Shown: positions 54,696 through 62,954, numbered from the stretch's first letter. The stretch: 64,000 nt of DNA from an uncultured Verrucomicrobiota bacterium (GCA_903848465.1 CAINGK010000185.1:17485-81484), one strand, 5' to 3'. Notes: a model not told the origin generated them from the letters alone. Numbers and translations are program-made.

Positions 54696-54746
54696 ATGGA
54701 GTGGCGACGAGTTGTCGCCATTCCATGCGGCAAGCGGGACGCTTGC
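54696..54746. repeat. Double hairpin between the ABC transporter and the methyltransferase
   Basis: The first hairpin is ATGGAGTGGCGAC with GTCGCCATTCCAT (54696-54726, one mismatch, five-base loop), the second GCAAGCG GGA CGCTTGC (54730-54746, perfect seven-base stem). It lies between two minus-strand genes and could end transcription of the upstream one. The text is of the same style as other intergenic repeats in this window. Confidence 0.7.
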
Positions 54747-54753
54747 ACTACGG

Positions 54754-56055
54754 TCAACCCACCAGATGCACCTGCGGCATCGGCACGACGAATTTGCCGC
54801 CACGGGCGAGGAAGTCCGTCTCGCGCTTGAGGAACTCCGGCATGAAGTGCCAGGGCAGCACGAGGTAGTAGTCGGGCTTGGCGGCGCGAGATTCCTCTTC
54901 GGAGATGATCTTGATGTGCGTGCCGATGGTGTAGCTGCCCCACTTGATCGGGTTGCGGTCAGCGATGGCGGAAACGAGGTCGGACGTGACGTTGCAGAAC
55001 TGCAGCGTGGTGCTGCCCTTGGTGGAGGCACCGTAGCCGTGGACGACTTTGCCCTCGGCCTTGGCCTTGTTGAGGAAGGCGGTGAGGTCGGTGCGGATGC
55101 GCTCGATGTTGTCGCGGAAAACGGCGTAAGGCGCGTCGGAGTCCAGGGCCATCTCGAACTCGCGGATGCGCAGTTCCTGCACGCGGGCGGCGGCTTCAGC
55201 GGAAGGCTTGACCTGCCCAGCGTTGGCCACCACGAGGCGGAAGCTGCCGCCGTTCACGTCATTGAGATGCACGTCGATGACTTCAAGGCCGTGATCGCCA
55301 AAAAGGCGCTCCAGCACGGCCAGGGAGTAGTACTCCAAGTGCTCGTGGCAGATGGTGTCGAAGCTGTTGATGTCCAGCATCGCAGGCAGATAGCTCTGCT
55401 CCAGAATCCAGATGCCGTCGGTGGCCAGGACATCGGCGATGTCCTGCACAAAGGCGTGGGGGTTCTCCAGGTCATAGAACATGGAGATGCTGGTCACGAC
55501 ACGGGCCTTTTCCGTGGTGTGTACGCTCTTGAAAGCGCGGGCGGTGAAGAAGTCGTTCACCACTTCAAAGCCTTTGGCGCGCGCTTTGAGGGCCACGTCC
55601 GAAGGGTCAATGCCGATGTGGCGCAGTCCCTGGGTCTGGTAGCTGGAGAGCAGCGTGCCGTCATTGCAGCCGATGTCGAGCACGATGTCCTTGGCGCGCA
55701 GAGAAACGGTCTGCTCCACGAGCTGGGTGATGCCCGTGAGGTTGTCGATCATCGACTGATTGATGCCGGACTCGTAGTAGTAGCGGTGGTAGAGCACCTT
55801 CGGCGGCACCGAGTGGCGCATTTGCACCAGACCGCAGGCGTTTTCATCCTGGGAGGGGTCGCAGCGCACGAGGTCGAGTGGGACTTTGCGCTTGATGAGC
55901 GCGCTGCCATCAGCGCTCGCGAGCACGCCACCGATGAATTGATCCCCAAGGCTGACCACGGGCGTCAGGCTGCGTGAGCCGCAGATGCGACAGGTATTGC
56001 GGGTGATGAGTACGGGGCGGAAAGCTTGGATGGCCATGGGTTCCTCAATTGGCAT
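54754..56055 (-). CDS. Class I SAM-dependent methyltransferase (sugar C-methyltransferase type)
   Basis: A 433-residue protein with three parts. N-terminal zinc-binding segment (RNTCRICGSRSL then SLGDQFIGG), central Rossmann methyltransferase with SAM motif VLDIGCNDGTLLSS near residue 122 and HEHLEYYS near 250, and a C-terminal putative zinc/substrate domain. This is the layout of NDP-sugar C-methyltransferases such as TylCIII and NovU. A second ATG lies six codons downstream of the first. It lies next to GDP-fucose synthase and an ABC exporter, so a modified surface sugar is the likely product. The exact sugar is unknown. Confidence 0.88.
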   Translation of the reverse strand: MPIEEPMAIQAFRPVLITRNTCRICGSRSLTPVVSLGDQFIGGVLASADGSALIKRKVPLDLVRCDPSQDENACGLVQMRHSVPPKVLYHRYYYESGINQSMIDNLTGITQLVEQTVSLRAKDIVLDIGCNDGTLLSSYQTQGLRHIGIDPSDVALKARAKGFEVVNDFFTARAFKSVHTTEKARVVTSISMFYDLENPHAFVQDIADVLATDGIWILEQSYLPAMLDINSFDTICHEHLEYYSLAVLERLFGDHGLEVIDVHLNDVNGGSFRLVVANAGQVKPSAEAAARVQELRIREFEMALDSDAPYAVFRDNIERIRTDLTAFLNKAKAEGKVVHGYGASTKGSTTLQFCNVTSDLVSAIADRNPIKWGSYTIGTHIKIISEEESRAAKPDYYLVLPWHFMPEFLKRETDFLARGGKFVVPMPQVHLVG

Positions 56056-56095
56056 TGTTGTGCTGGCGTGTCCAGCTAGACTTCATGCCGCGAGA

Positions 56096-57040
56096 TCACA
56101 CACGGGCAGTGGCCCGGTTGTCAAGAAACCACTGGTAGGTGTGGGACACACCGGCGCGGAAGTCGGTCCTGGCTTTCCAGCCCAAGCTCTCCATGCGGCT
56201 CACGTCCAGCAGGCGGCGCGGATTTCCGTCTGGCTGCGTGGTGTCCCAGTGGATTTCGCCTTGGTAGCCCACGATGTCACGGATCATCTCCGCCGCCTCG
56301 CGGATGCTGATCTCCCAGCCGCAGCCGACGTTGATGATGTCGGGGCTGCTGTAATTTTCGAGCAGGAAGGCGCAGGCGGAGGCAAGATCGTCCACAAACA
56401 AGAATTCGCGCGTCGGTGTGCCGCTGCCCCAGAGGGTGACGTCTGGCTTGTGGTGCAGTTTGGCCTCGTGAAAGCGGCGGATCAGCGAGGGCAGCACATG
56501 CGAATGCTCAGGGTCAAAGTTGTCATAAGGGCCATAGAGATTGGCTGGCATGGCGCAGATGAAGTCCCGGCCATGCTGGTGGCGGTAGCCCTGGCAGAGC
56601 TTGATCCCCGCGATCTTGGCGACCCCATACGGCGCATTGGTTTCCTCCATCGGCCCGCTCATGAGGCTGTCCTCGCGGATGGGCATTTCCACCACCTTGG
56701 GGTAGATGCAGGTACTGCCAAGAAAGAGCAGCTTCTTCGTGTCAAAGCGATGCGCCGCCGACAGCACGCTGTTTTGGATCTGCAGGTTATTGAGCAGGAA
56801 ATCGACCGGATGGGTGTAGCTGGCCTTGATCCCACCCACCGTGGCCGCCGCAAGGATGACCTGATCCGGCCTTTCCGCCGCAAAAAAGGCGTCCGTGGCA
56901 TGCGGGTCGCGCAGATCCAGCTCCGCCTTCGTGCGGGTGATGATCTGCCATTCGGGCTTGTTTGCATAATGACGCAACAACGCGCGTCCAACGAGACCCT
57001 GATGACCGGTGATGAAAAGTTTGCCGCCTGATGAAGCCAT
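56096..57040 (-). CDS. fcl: GDP-L-fucose synthase
   Basis: The ATG at 57040 (MASSGGKLFITG) is chosen because the frame upstream of it reads through a repeat. The 314-residue SDR enzyme has NADPH motif GHQGLVGRAL, catalytic YGVAK, AAATVGGIKAS and LGSTCIYPK. It epimerises and reduces GDP-4-keto-6-deoxymannose to GDP-L-fucose. No gmd gene (GDP-mannose dehydratase) is adjacent, so substrate supply must come from elsewhere. The following methyltransferase and ABC exporter suggest work on a deoxy-sugar for surface polysaccharide. It lies 40 bases from that methyltransferase. Confidence 0.93.
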   Translation of the reverse strand: MASSGGKLFITGHQGLVGRALLRHYANKPEWQIITRTKAELDLRDPHATDAFFAAERPDQVILAAATVGGIKASYTHPVDFLLNNLQIQNSVLSAAHRFDTKKLLFLGSTCIYPKVVEMPIREDSLMSGPMEETNAPYGVAKIAGIKLCQGYRHQHGRDFICAMPANLYGPYDNFDPEHSHVLPSLIRRFHEAKLHHKPDVTLWGSGTPTREFLFVDDLASACAFLLENYSSPDIINVGCGWEISIREAAEMIRDIVGYQGEIHWDTTQPDGNPRRLLDVSRMESLGWKARTDFRAGVSHTYQWFLDNRATARV

Positions 57041-57124
57041 GCCTTCATGCCTAGCGGAGGAGTCCGCAGTGTCCAGCAAAGCTTCATTTTCCAACGCATG
57101 AGAGCGGGAGGGCAGGGGAAGGTG

Positions 57125-57157
57125 TACGATGGACACTCCTGTCCGTCGGTCAGCGCG
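57125..57157. repeat. Dispersed repeat family C, copy 2
   Basis: The stem is GATGGACA (57128-57135) and TGTCCGTC (57140-57147) around a CTCC loop, with the same GTAC before it and the same TCAGCGC after it as in the other copies. Here the variable pair is A-T. It lies in the 226-base divergent gap between GDP-fucose synthase and an exported protein, otherwise without a gene. Confidence 0.8.
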
Positions 57158-57266
57158 CCCACTCCACCCAGGCCTCAAGCGCCATGTCCCTTTGAAAACA
57201 ACTTGGCAGAAATCAAACGAAAGCCTTAACGTTACACGTTCTTCTCATTCCGCCGCAAGACGCGCC

Positions 57267-57767
57267 ATGACCGTCCCCTCCAAAACCTTCGTCGTCATGC
57301 TCTGTGCGATTCTCGGCATGACGATTGCAGGCGTTCAGACCATTCCTGGCTGGATCAAGTCCAAGTATGCGACTGCCAGTAGCGATGAACTCAACGCCAT
57401 GGTCCGCATCGCCCAGGCCGATACGTTCTGTTTTGGCGGCACCGGCATTGCGGCGGCATCATCTCCGGCGGACATCATGTTTGAACACGTTTTTTTCAGC
57501 CCGAAGGCAGCCGACTTGTTCGCCTGGGCCTTTGAGCACGGCACCCCACAGGGGCAGATGTTTGCACTGCTAGGACTTCGCCACCTGGCCCCCCAACGGT
57601 GCCAGTCATTGGCCGCTCGCCTTTCTCCTTCGTCCGAAGTTCGGATCGCGTCCGGTTGCATCTTCGGCAAATTATCTGCGAGGGAGGCTTTTATTCATCA
57701 AATTGAATCGGGTGCCTATGATGTCATGGTTCAAAGAATGAAGGTTCACGCCTCCCTCGACAAATAG
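57267..57767 (+). CDS. Hypothetical protein with N-terminal membrane anchor
   Basis: A 166-residue protein. The ATG at 57267 is chosen because the frame before it is repeat text. A hydrophobic helix lies at about 6-27 (FVVMLCAILGMTIAGVQTIP), which may be an anchor or signal. The rest is a small mixed domain with two cysteines in FCFGGTG and RCQS, and a helical end. No family was recognised. It precedes a ParE-type toxin-antitoxin pair by 27 bases but no link is established. Confidence 0.6.
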   Translation: MTVPSKTFVVMLCAILGMTIAGVQTIPGWIKSKYATASSDELNAMVRIAQADTFCFGGTGIAAASSPADIMFEHVFFSPKAADLFAWAFEHGTPQGQMFALLGLRHLAPQRCQSLAARLSPSSEVRIASGCIFGKLSAREAFIHQIESGAYDVMVQRMKVHASLDK

Positions 57768-57794
57768 GCCGACGCTTGCTATAATACACCCAAC

Positions 57795-58091
57795 ATGAGT
57801 TCCACAGTCGAACGTATCCGCCAGGAGATTGACCAGCTTGCCCCTGATGAAGTTCTGGAGCTTTTTACTGATCTTCAGCAGGAATACCCGTTGCGGCTTC
57901 TTCAGGTCGAAGAGACAGCGCCAGACCTTACCAACATCGGTGCGGCGGACAAGTTCAAGCTCGAAGCGCTCCGCCGGGACATCCAGGAAGCGGCTGATTC
58001 GCTGGATCGAGGCGAAGGCATTCAAATCAATTGGGACGCTAAACTCGCACGCCGACACCAGGAATACGCTGCTCGTCAGGCCGCCAGATAA
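57795..58091 (+). CDS. ParD-like antitoxin, first gene of a toxin-antitoxin pair
   Basis: A 98-residue protein with ordinary antitoxin position and size. Its first part (VERIRQEIDQLAPDEVLELFTDLQQEY) is helical and does not match a ribbon-helix-helix, while its end (KLEALRRDIQEAADSLDRGEGI) has the form of a ParD-type toxin-binding tail. It is followed by a six-base gap and the ParE-type toxin. It should bind and neutralise the toxin and repress the operon. The N-terminal DNA-binding type is unclear, so the family assignment of that part is open. Confidence 0.75.
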   Translation: MSSTVERIRQEIDQLAPDEVLELFTDLQQEYPLRLLQVEETAPDLTNIGAADKFKLEALRRDIQEAADSLDRGEGIQINWDAKLARRHQEYAARQAAR

Positions 58092-58097
58092 AGCCCC

Positions 58098-58394
58098 ATG
58101 GTGAACGTCACCTACTCAAAGCTGGCTGACCGCGACCTGGACGAGATTTGGGACTACATTGCCCAGGACAGTGTTCTCCAAGCCGACAGGCTCTGGCAGC
58201 GCATGCGCGACAAGCTGGAATACCTCGGCAAGTGGAAGACCATCGGACGTCCACGTCCTGAACTCTCGAAAGGCTGTCGCAGCTATCCCTTTGGCAACTA
58301 CTGCTTCTACTTCCGCCCCATCGATTCCGGCATTGAGGCGTTGAGAATCCTGCATTCCGCCCGCGATCTCGATCAGATCACATTCTCCAAGTAA
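58098..58394 (+). CDS. ParE/RelE family toxin
   Basis: A 98-residue protein of the ParE type: VTYSKLADRDLDEIWDYIAQDS at the start, then GRPRPELSKGCRSYPFGNYCFYFRPIDSGIEALRILHSARDLDQ with the family's conserved C-terminal beta-strands and basic residues. ParE-like toxins act on DNA gyrase, RelE-like ones on ribosomal mRNA; this one is closer to ParE. The antitoxin gene is six bases upstream. A palindromic repeat (family D) begins just two bases after the stop. Confidence 0.88.
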   Translation: MVNVTYSKLADRDLDEIWDYIAQDSVLQADRLWQRMRDKLEYLGKWKTIGRPRPELSKGCRSYPFGNYCFYFRPIDSGIEALRILHSARDLDQITFSK

Positions 58395-58395
58395 C

Positions 58396-58447
58396 CGGAG
58401 GATAGGCGTCCCCGCCTGTCTCACGGATCGAGGCGTCCCGCCTTTAA
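58396..58447. repeat. Dispersed repeat family D, partial copy
   Basis: This copy reads GGAGGATAGG, then CGTCCCCGCCTGTCT and ACGGATCGAGGCGTCCCG, matching the left arm of the full palindrome at 59187-59293. Its right arm is absent. It begins two bases after the ParE stop and is followed by AAATGCC/GGCATTT, a short hairpin at 58454-58468. Confidence 0.7.
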
Positions 58448-58549
58448 AATAAAAAATGCCTGGCATTTAGTAGGAGGTTATGACGCAGTTACGCAAGTAT
58501 GCGTCCTTCCTCCCACCGCTCTCATAAGCCCTGAATGGGCGGCATAACG

Positions 58550-58592
58550 TAGCCCCGGGCAAGCGAGCCTCAGCGAGCGCCGCCCGGGGTTA
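58550..58592. repeat. CCCCGGGC hairpin of a widespread intergenic repeat
   Basis: TAGCCCCGGGC (58550-58560) pairs with GCCCGGGGTTA (58582-58592) with one G-T. The preceding text (GGGCGGCATAACG) is also of a type that recurs in intergenic DNA of Verrucomicrobiota and Planctomycetota. No gene is supported across it. Confidence 0.65.
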
Positions 58593-58734
58593 GCTCCACC
58601 AGCGCCGGGAAGCAAACCCACGTCCTCCGCTATACGCCAAGCTAACCAGCAGCGTCTGCATGGAACCCCGCCGCGCGTCACCCGTGTCCAAACGCCCGAT
58701 GGCCTCCGAAATCCATGAGCAACTTCCTTTACTG

Positions 58735-59006
58735 AGCCGCAACCATGCAGTCGAAACCTCTGCACGATACAGGCTCAAACTCACACGCAGATGGATATTC
58801 GCGACAGGAAGCCCCAGCGCCCACGCGAGCGCGAAGCGTCTTGGAGTGCGTGCGGCAAGCCAAGGCGCGACGCCGCTTTCGCAGGCTGCTGGGTGGGCTT
58901 AGGCCACAGAACCTCCTACACCTCGCGAAAGCGGTGCCGTCGAGGCAGGCTTGCGCCTTGCCTCTCTGTCACCGCACTCCAAGACGCTGTCGCGTTCGCG
59001 CGGGCA
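58735..59006 (+). repeat. Dispersed repeat family B, two-armed copy with G-C variant stem
   Basis: The same arrangement as at 31399-31632. A shared AGCCGCAACCATGCA (58735-58749) leads to the left arm (about 58801-58883) and the inverted right arm (about 58922-59006). The hairpin in the right arm is GAGGCA (58942-58947) with TGCCTC (58959-58964), against GATGCA/TGCATC in the other copies; this is a paired T-A to G-C change. Between the arms is about 40 bases of unrelated spacer. The long plus-strand frame 58951-59925 runs across it and is not counted. Confidence 0.8.
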
Positions 59007-59186
59007 CCGTGACGGTCATGCGTCGCCACGGTTTTCGTTCACAATGTCGCTCAAATCACGCTCCGGCACCGCAGTCAGAGGCGCAAACCGGCGGGCGAAC
59101 AGATCGCTTCGACTAATGGCTACTGGAGTACGTGGAGATGGCACCACATCATCATCGAGCAAGCAGGGGAAAGCCGCACGCTGTTC

Positions 59187-59293
59187 GGAGGATAGGTGTC
59201 CCCGCCTGTCTGACGGATCGAGGCGTCCCGTCTTTGATCCGAATCCGAAGGCTGGAAGCCTCGATCCGCTGACAGCCCAGAGGGCTATCCTCC
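59187..59293. repeat. Full palindromic copy of repeat family D
   Basis: A 107-base element. The outer arms GGAGGATAG (59187-59195) and CTATCCTCC (59285-59293) pair perfectly. The inner arms TGTCTGACGGATCGAGGC (59208-59225) and GCCTCGATCCGCTGACAG (59258-59275) pair almost completely. The central part is about 30 bases. It stops nine bases before the SufT gene end and could be a two-way terminator or MITE-like. The left half matches 58396-58447. Confidence 0.82.
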
Positions 59294-59301
59294 AGCCACC
59301 C

Positions 59302-59859
59302 TCAGATCATCCCCAGCTTCATCTTCCCCTCGATGCTGATCATCCCCTGATTCCACGCAGGGTCCCAGACGAGTTCCACGGCGGCATCGTCCATGTCTTC
59401 GATGGTCATGATGCGGCTCTGCGCATCGGCGGCAATCGTGGGGCCCATGCCGCAGCCGGGGGCGGTGAGGGTCATCTTCACCACGGCTTTGTTCTTGCCT
59501 TCCGCATCGGCTTCGACCTTGCAGTCATAGACGAGGCCGAGATCGACGATGTTGACCGGGATTTCCGGGTCATAGACATTTTTGAGCTGGTTCCACACCT
59601 GGCCTTCGAGATCGCTGACATCGCCAGGGATGTTCGAGGAGCTGCTGTCCTGCTCCTTCTTGCTCGCTTCGGGGTCGATGCCCAGGGCATCCACATCGCC
59701 AGCCTGAATGCGGGCCAGGCCGAAGTCCGTGGCCACAGTGTAGGTGCCGCCGAGCGACTGGGTGATGATGACCTTCATGCCGAGCGGCAGTTTGATCAGA
59801 TCGCCACTGGGAATCTGGACGGCTTCGACTTCGCGTTTGAGTTCAAGGGAGGAGTGCAT
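59302..59859 (-). CDS. sufT: SufT-like Fe-S cluster assembly protein (MIP18/DUF59 domain)
   Basis: A 185-residue protein with a family-typical N-terminal extension (VIITQSLGGTYTVATDFGL, about 29-47) and a C-terminal MIP18/DUF59 domain (about 88-185: VYDPEIPVNIVDLGLVYDC, then APGCGMGPTIAADAQSRI with the conserved Cys). SufT helps mature iron-sulfur proteins in the cytoplasm. It lies downstream of an IscU-like scaffold and a DUF1858-rhodanese on the same strand, which supports a joint Fe-S role. Its leader (59874-59902) has the TTCGTCATT-like motif. Confidence 0.9.
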   Translation of the reverse strand: MHSSLELKREVEAVQIPSGDLIKLPLGMKVIITQSLGGTYTVATDFGLARIQAGDVDALGIDPEASKKEQDSSSSNIPGDVSDLEGQVWNQLKNVYDPEIPVNIVDLGLVYDCKVEADAEGKNKAVVKMTLTAPGCGMGPTIAADAQSRIMTIEDMDDAAVELVWDPAWNQGMISIEGKMKLGMI

Positions 59860-60031
59860 GGGGGAAAAGGAGGAATGACGAATTTAGAATATCGAATGAC
59901 GGAAACAAAAGAGGAAGATAGGTGAAGCTGAAGGCTGCAGCCCTCGGGAAATCGGCGCTCTGGCAGGGGCAACAACGGTCAACCACCGTCAACGATGGTT
60001 CAGCCCTTGTAAACTCTGGAAGGTCAGGAGG

Positions 60032-60517
60032 CTAAGTGGTCAGTACGATTTTGATTTTGCCCTGCGTCTTGCCAGCAGCGCTGAGCGCATCGGCCAGGGT
60101 GCCGGATTGATCGGACACGAGGGGGGCAGGGGAGGCAGCGCCTGCGGGTTTGTTTTCGGCTTCCAGCGCAGCACGCAGCGCACCTTCGACCATCTGGCCG
60201 CAGTGGATCTTCATGGGCGGCAGCGGGCCGAGCGGCTTGCTGAGTTCCTCGGCAGACATGGACAGCGCTTCCTCCTTCGTTTTGCCGCGAATCAATTCCG
60301 TGGCGATGCTGGCCACGGCGATGGCCGTCTGGCAGCCGAAGCTCTGAAAGCTGGCCTTGTCGATGACCTTCTTGCCGTCCTTCTCTTTGTATTTGATCCA
60401 CAGCCGCACCATGTCGCCGCAGTCAGGACTGCCGACGGTGCCCACGGCATCGGCGTCGGGCATTTCGCCGAGGTTCTGGGTGTCCGTGAGGGCTTGCTGG
60501 AGTGCGGCTTCGTCCAT
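60032..60517 (-). CDS. IscU/NifU N-terminal-type Fe-S scaffold protein
   Basis: A 161-residue protein of the IscU/NifU-N fold. The three cluster Cys are in GSPDCGDMVRLWIK, SFGCQTAIAVASIATELI and IHCGQMVEGALRAAL. It would hold an assembling 2Fe-2S or 4Fe-4S cluster for transfer to target proteins in the cytoplasm. The C-terminal tail (about 120-161) is Ala/Ser/Pro-rich and extra to the family core. It lies in a minus-strand cluster between SufT and DUF1858-rhodanese. The leader motif GTCGG...TCGAACGTCGG is seen upstream (60529-60562). No IscS or SufS gene is adjacent. Confidence 0.9.
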   Translation of the reverse strand: MDEAALQQALTDTQNLGEMPDADAVGTVGSPDCGDMVRLWIKYKEKDGKKVIDKASFQSFGCQTAIAVASIATELIRGKTKEEALSMSAEELSKPLGPLPPMKIHCGQMVEGALRAALEAENKPAGAASPAPLVSDQSGTLADALSAAGKTQGKIKIVLTT

Positions 60518-60672
60518 GGTCGTGGTTCAATGTCGGCTGTTAAATATCGAACGTCGGATGAGGTGCTTCGGAGACTCGTCCTCGTCCTCCTACTCGTTCT
60601 CGTCCTCGATCCTTCAGCGTCATTTCAAATTTCAGGTGTCTAGTTGGCTGGAATGGTTTCTTCTCGGTTTCA

Positions 60673-61236
60673 TCAATCTTCGATTTCGATACGATAGCGC
60701 GGCAGGCTTGGATCAATCTCACTGCTGTAGGCATCGATCCCGCCGGTGAGGCATTTCGTTTCGCCAAAGCCATGGCCGATGAAGTAAGCCGCCGCATCCA
60801 GCGAGCGTGAGCCCGTGTGGTCATAGAGCACCACGGTCTGCGTCTTGTCACCGCTGGTGAAGATTTCCTGCACCAGCTCCTGCGTCAGCAGCCGCGCACC
60901 GGGCAGCTTCACCGCCTCATGCTCCTCCCGCGTGCGCACGTCCAGCAGCACAAGATCCGGCTTATTGCGCAGCAGCACTTCCAGATCGTGCGGGGAGATT
61001 TGCAGCGAGGCATCACCCTGGTGGCTTTCTTGAATGTGCGCCACGGCTTCCCCCACGGGGATGTTTTCATTCCGCTCGCACACCTGCGCCAGCGTCTCAG
61101 CGGGCTGAAAGCCACAACTGCGACAGCCGCCGATGTGGTAGCGCGCAAACAACGCCCGCTGCGCCCCAGGGTAGGCCTGGAGCACCTGGCTCATGGTCAT
61201 GTCGCCGGAGAGCGGCGGAAGTTCAGCAGTGGGCAT
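60673..61236 (-). CDS. DUF1858-rhodanese fusion protein in an Fe-S cluster assembly operon
   Basis: The ATG at 61236 (MPTAELPP) is preferred over the longer open frame. The 187-residue product has a DUF1858 domain (about 12-60: QVLQAYPGAQRALFARYHIGG, then CRSCGF, a Cys pair as in ScdA/RIC-like proteins) and a rhodanese domain (about 85-185). In the rhodanese active-site loop, VVLYDHTGSRS, the catalytic Cys is replaced by Asp. It therefore should not carry persulfide in the usual way and may be a structural or partner module. It lies upstream of the IscU-like gene, so a role in sulfur or iron handling is likely. Confidence 0.85.
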   Translation of the reverse strand: MPTAELPPLSGDMTMSQVLQAYPGAQRALFARYHIGGCRSCGFQPAETLAQVCERNENIPVGEAVAHIQESHQGDASLQISPHDLEVLLRNKPDLVLLDVRTREEHEAVKLPGARLLTQELVQEIFTSGDKTQTVVLYDHTGSRSLDAAAYFIGHGFGETKCLTGGIDAYSSEIDPSLPRYRIEIED

Positions 61237-61382
61237 GGTGGGGATACGATCAGTCAAAGCACAGCGGCGCAGAAACCGGGAGTACCTGGGGTCCAGCCCT
61301 GCCATCCTGAGCGCGTGAACGAATGCCATAACGGCAAAACCACCCAATGCAAGCGGCAGGGCGGCGGACGGACGGCCATCCG

Positions 61383-62954
61383 CTACTCCTTCGCTTTCTC
61401 CCCGCCCTTGGCCTCCTCCGCATCATGGCCCCAGGGATGCTCCAGCAGCCAGGTGAGTGCCTTGCGGGCGTCGGCCCCCTTCTGCTTGCCGATCCACGTG
61501 CGCATCACATCCGGCTGCATGACCGCCCAAACACGGAGAGCGCAAAAGGTGCGGTCTGTCATGCCGCCCTCGTATTGGTACTTGTCATCGCCACCCAAAA
61601 AAAGCAGCACCTCATTTCTCGGCGGCCAGTCCTGCTGCATCAGAGTGCGGAAGCCGTAGCGCGCCGCCTCGCCGACATCCACGTCTTGCCACTGTTCCAT
61701 GATCATTGTGCATGCCTCCTCGAAGATTTGGCCGCGCATTTTTTTGGGCAGCCGATGGAGGTCGAAAGAATGGATAAAGCCCAGTCCAGCATGGGATCTG
61801 TTCCTTGGGGTGCTACCAAAACCATACACTGCGGTCATGGCCACATCTTGAATCATATCAATATCATTGGCGCGAATGGCACATTCCATGGCCAGTTCAG
61901 GATTCCACGGAGCAAGGACATGCAGGCGGTCTGCCATCTCTTTCGGGCTAATGGTCGAAATCCAGCGGTCGCGCGTGGCATTGTCCACCTGGGACATCAT
62001 GATGCACCGGGCCAGCCATGCTGTCTCGGGCATCGTCTGTTCCACCGAGTCAGACCATGCCAGGAGAGACTTGGAATCCGACTGGGACCACAACAGCAGA
62101 AGGTCTCTGGAAGCGGATGTGTTTTGTTCGGGTGTCGAAGCCACAGGACCTGCGGTCCAGTGTCGATGCAGGAGACGCTGCATGATCTCGGGCCCCTCCT
62201 CAGGATGCTCAAAAAGCCAGCGCCGCAGATGAACCTCAAAGGCGGCGGTGTTCATTTCCTCATACGAACTCATCACCCCTTGCCGAATCTGGTCATACGA
62301 TCCGGCGCACAACATGCCCGTCAGCCTTTGCTCATCACTGGAATAGGCGGCAGCTCTCGTTCCGGGCCAACATTGAAACTTCTCAAACCAAAGGTCAGCA
62401 AAGGCTTTCAGTAGGCGTAGTTTTTCCGTTTGTGGAATCTCGGATGCCTCCACGCCGATGGGAAAGGTCAGCAGCGCATGACGGCCCAGCCAGTAGCGGG
62501 ATGCACGCAGTGCGGCGCGGTCCTGCACTTGGATTTTGGGCCGGTCGTTCCATGAATCGTAGGTCAGCACTCCTTCCTCGAAACCCACGAGCCGGGCCAG
62601 CACCTGCACCCGCTCCCACGCCTCCTGCGGATCGCGCTGCGCCCAGATGCGTAGCATCAGCGCCACGAGTTCATTCGGCGTCTGCGTTCCCTCCAGCACC
62701 AGCGCTACATCGAATGCAGCCGCAAAATGCAGCATCGGCACTTGGCGCAGATACTCCGCCAGCACAGGATAGCGGATGGCGGCATTCGGTTCACGAAAGA
62801 TGCGCTCAACAATCTTCGGCACCTCATTCAACTCCGTGTCTTTCCATGGCAGCGAATGGAGCGGCTGAAAATCCAGCGGCTTCCAGTTCAGACGCAGGGT
62901 CTGCGCCTGCGCCCATGGCAGCAGGAGGAGCCAGCAGGCAGCGACCAGTTTCAT
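61383..62954 (-). CDS. Exported protein of unknown function
   Basis: A 523-residue protein with a signal peptide (about 1-18, LVAACWLLLLPWAQAQ). The rest is mainly helical with many Trp and Arg residues (RPKIQVQDRAALRASRYWLG, ENFDLW style) and no recognised domain. The overall style resembles the giant helical-repeat protein encoded at 39.9-52 kb, but shared repeats were not found by eye. It is likely in the periplasm or outer membrane. It is not evidently in an operon. Confidence 0.72.
   Translation of the reverse strand: MKLVAACWLLLLPWAQAQTLRLNWKPLDFQPLHSLPWKDTELNEVPKIVERIFREPNAAIRYPVLAEYLRQVPMLHFAAAFDVALVLEGTQTPNELVALMLRIWAQRDPQEAWERVQVLARLVGFEEGVLTYDSWNDRPKIQVQDRAALRASRYWLGRHALLTFPIGVEASEIPQTEKLRLLKAFADLWFEKFQCWPGTRAAAYSSDEQRLTGMLCAGSYDQIRQGVMSSYEEMNTAAFEVHLRRWLFEHPEEGPEIMQRLLHRHWTAGPVASTPEQNTSASRDLLLLWSQSDSKSLLAWSDSVEQTMPETAWLARCIMMSQVDNATRDRWISTISPKEMADRLHVLAPWNPELAMECAIRANDIDMIQDVAMTAVYGFGSTPRNRSHAGLGFIHSFDLHRLPKKMRGQIFEEACTMIMEQWQDVDVGEAARYGFRTLMQQDWPPRNEVLLFLGGDDKYQYEGGMTDRTFCALRVWAVMQPDVMRTWIGKQKGADARKALTWLLEHPWGHDAEEAKGGEKAKE

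Noticed and set aside
58951-59925. 324-codon plus-strand frame
   Set aside because: It runs across a family B repeat, a family D palindrome and antisense to SufT.
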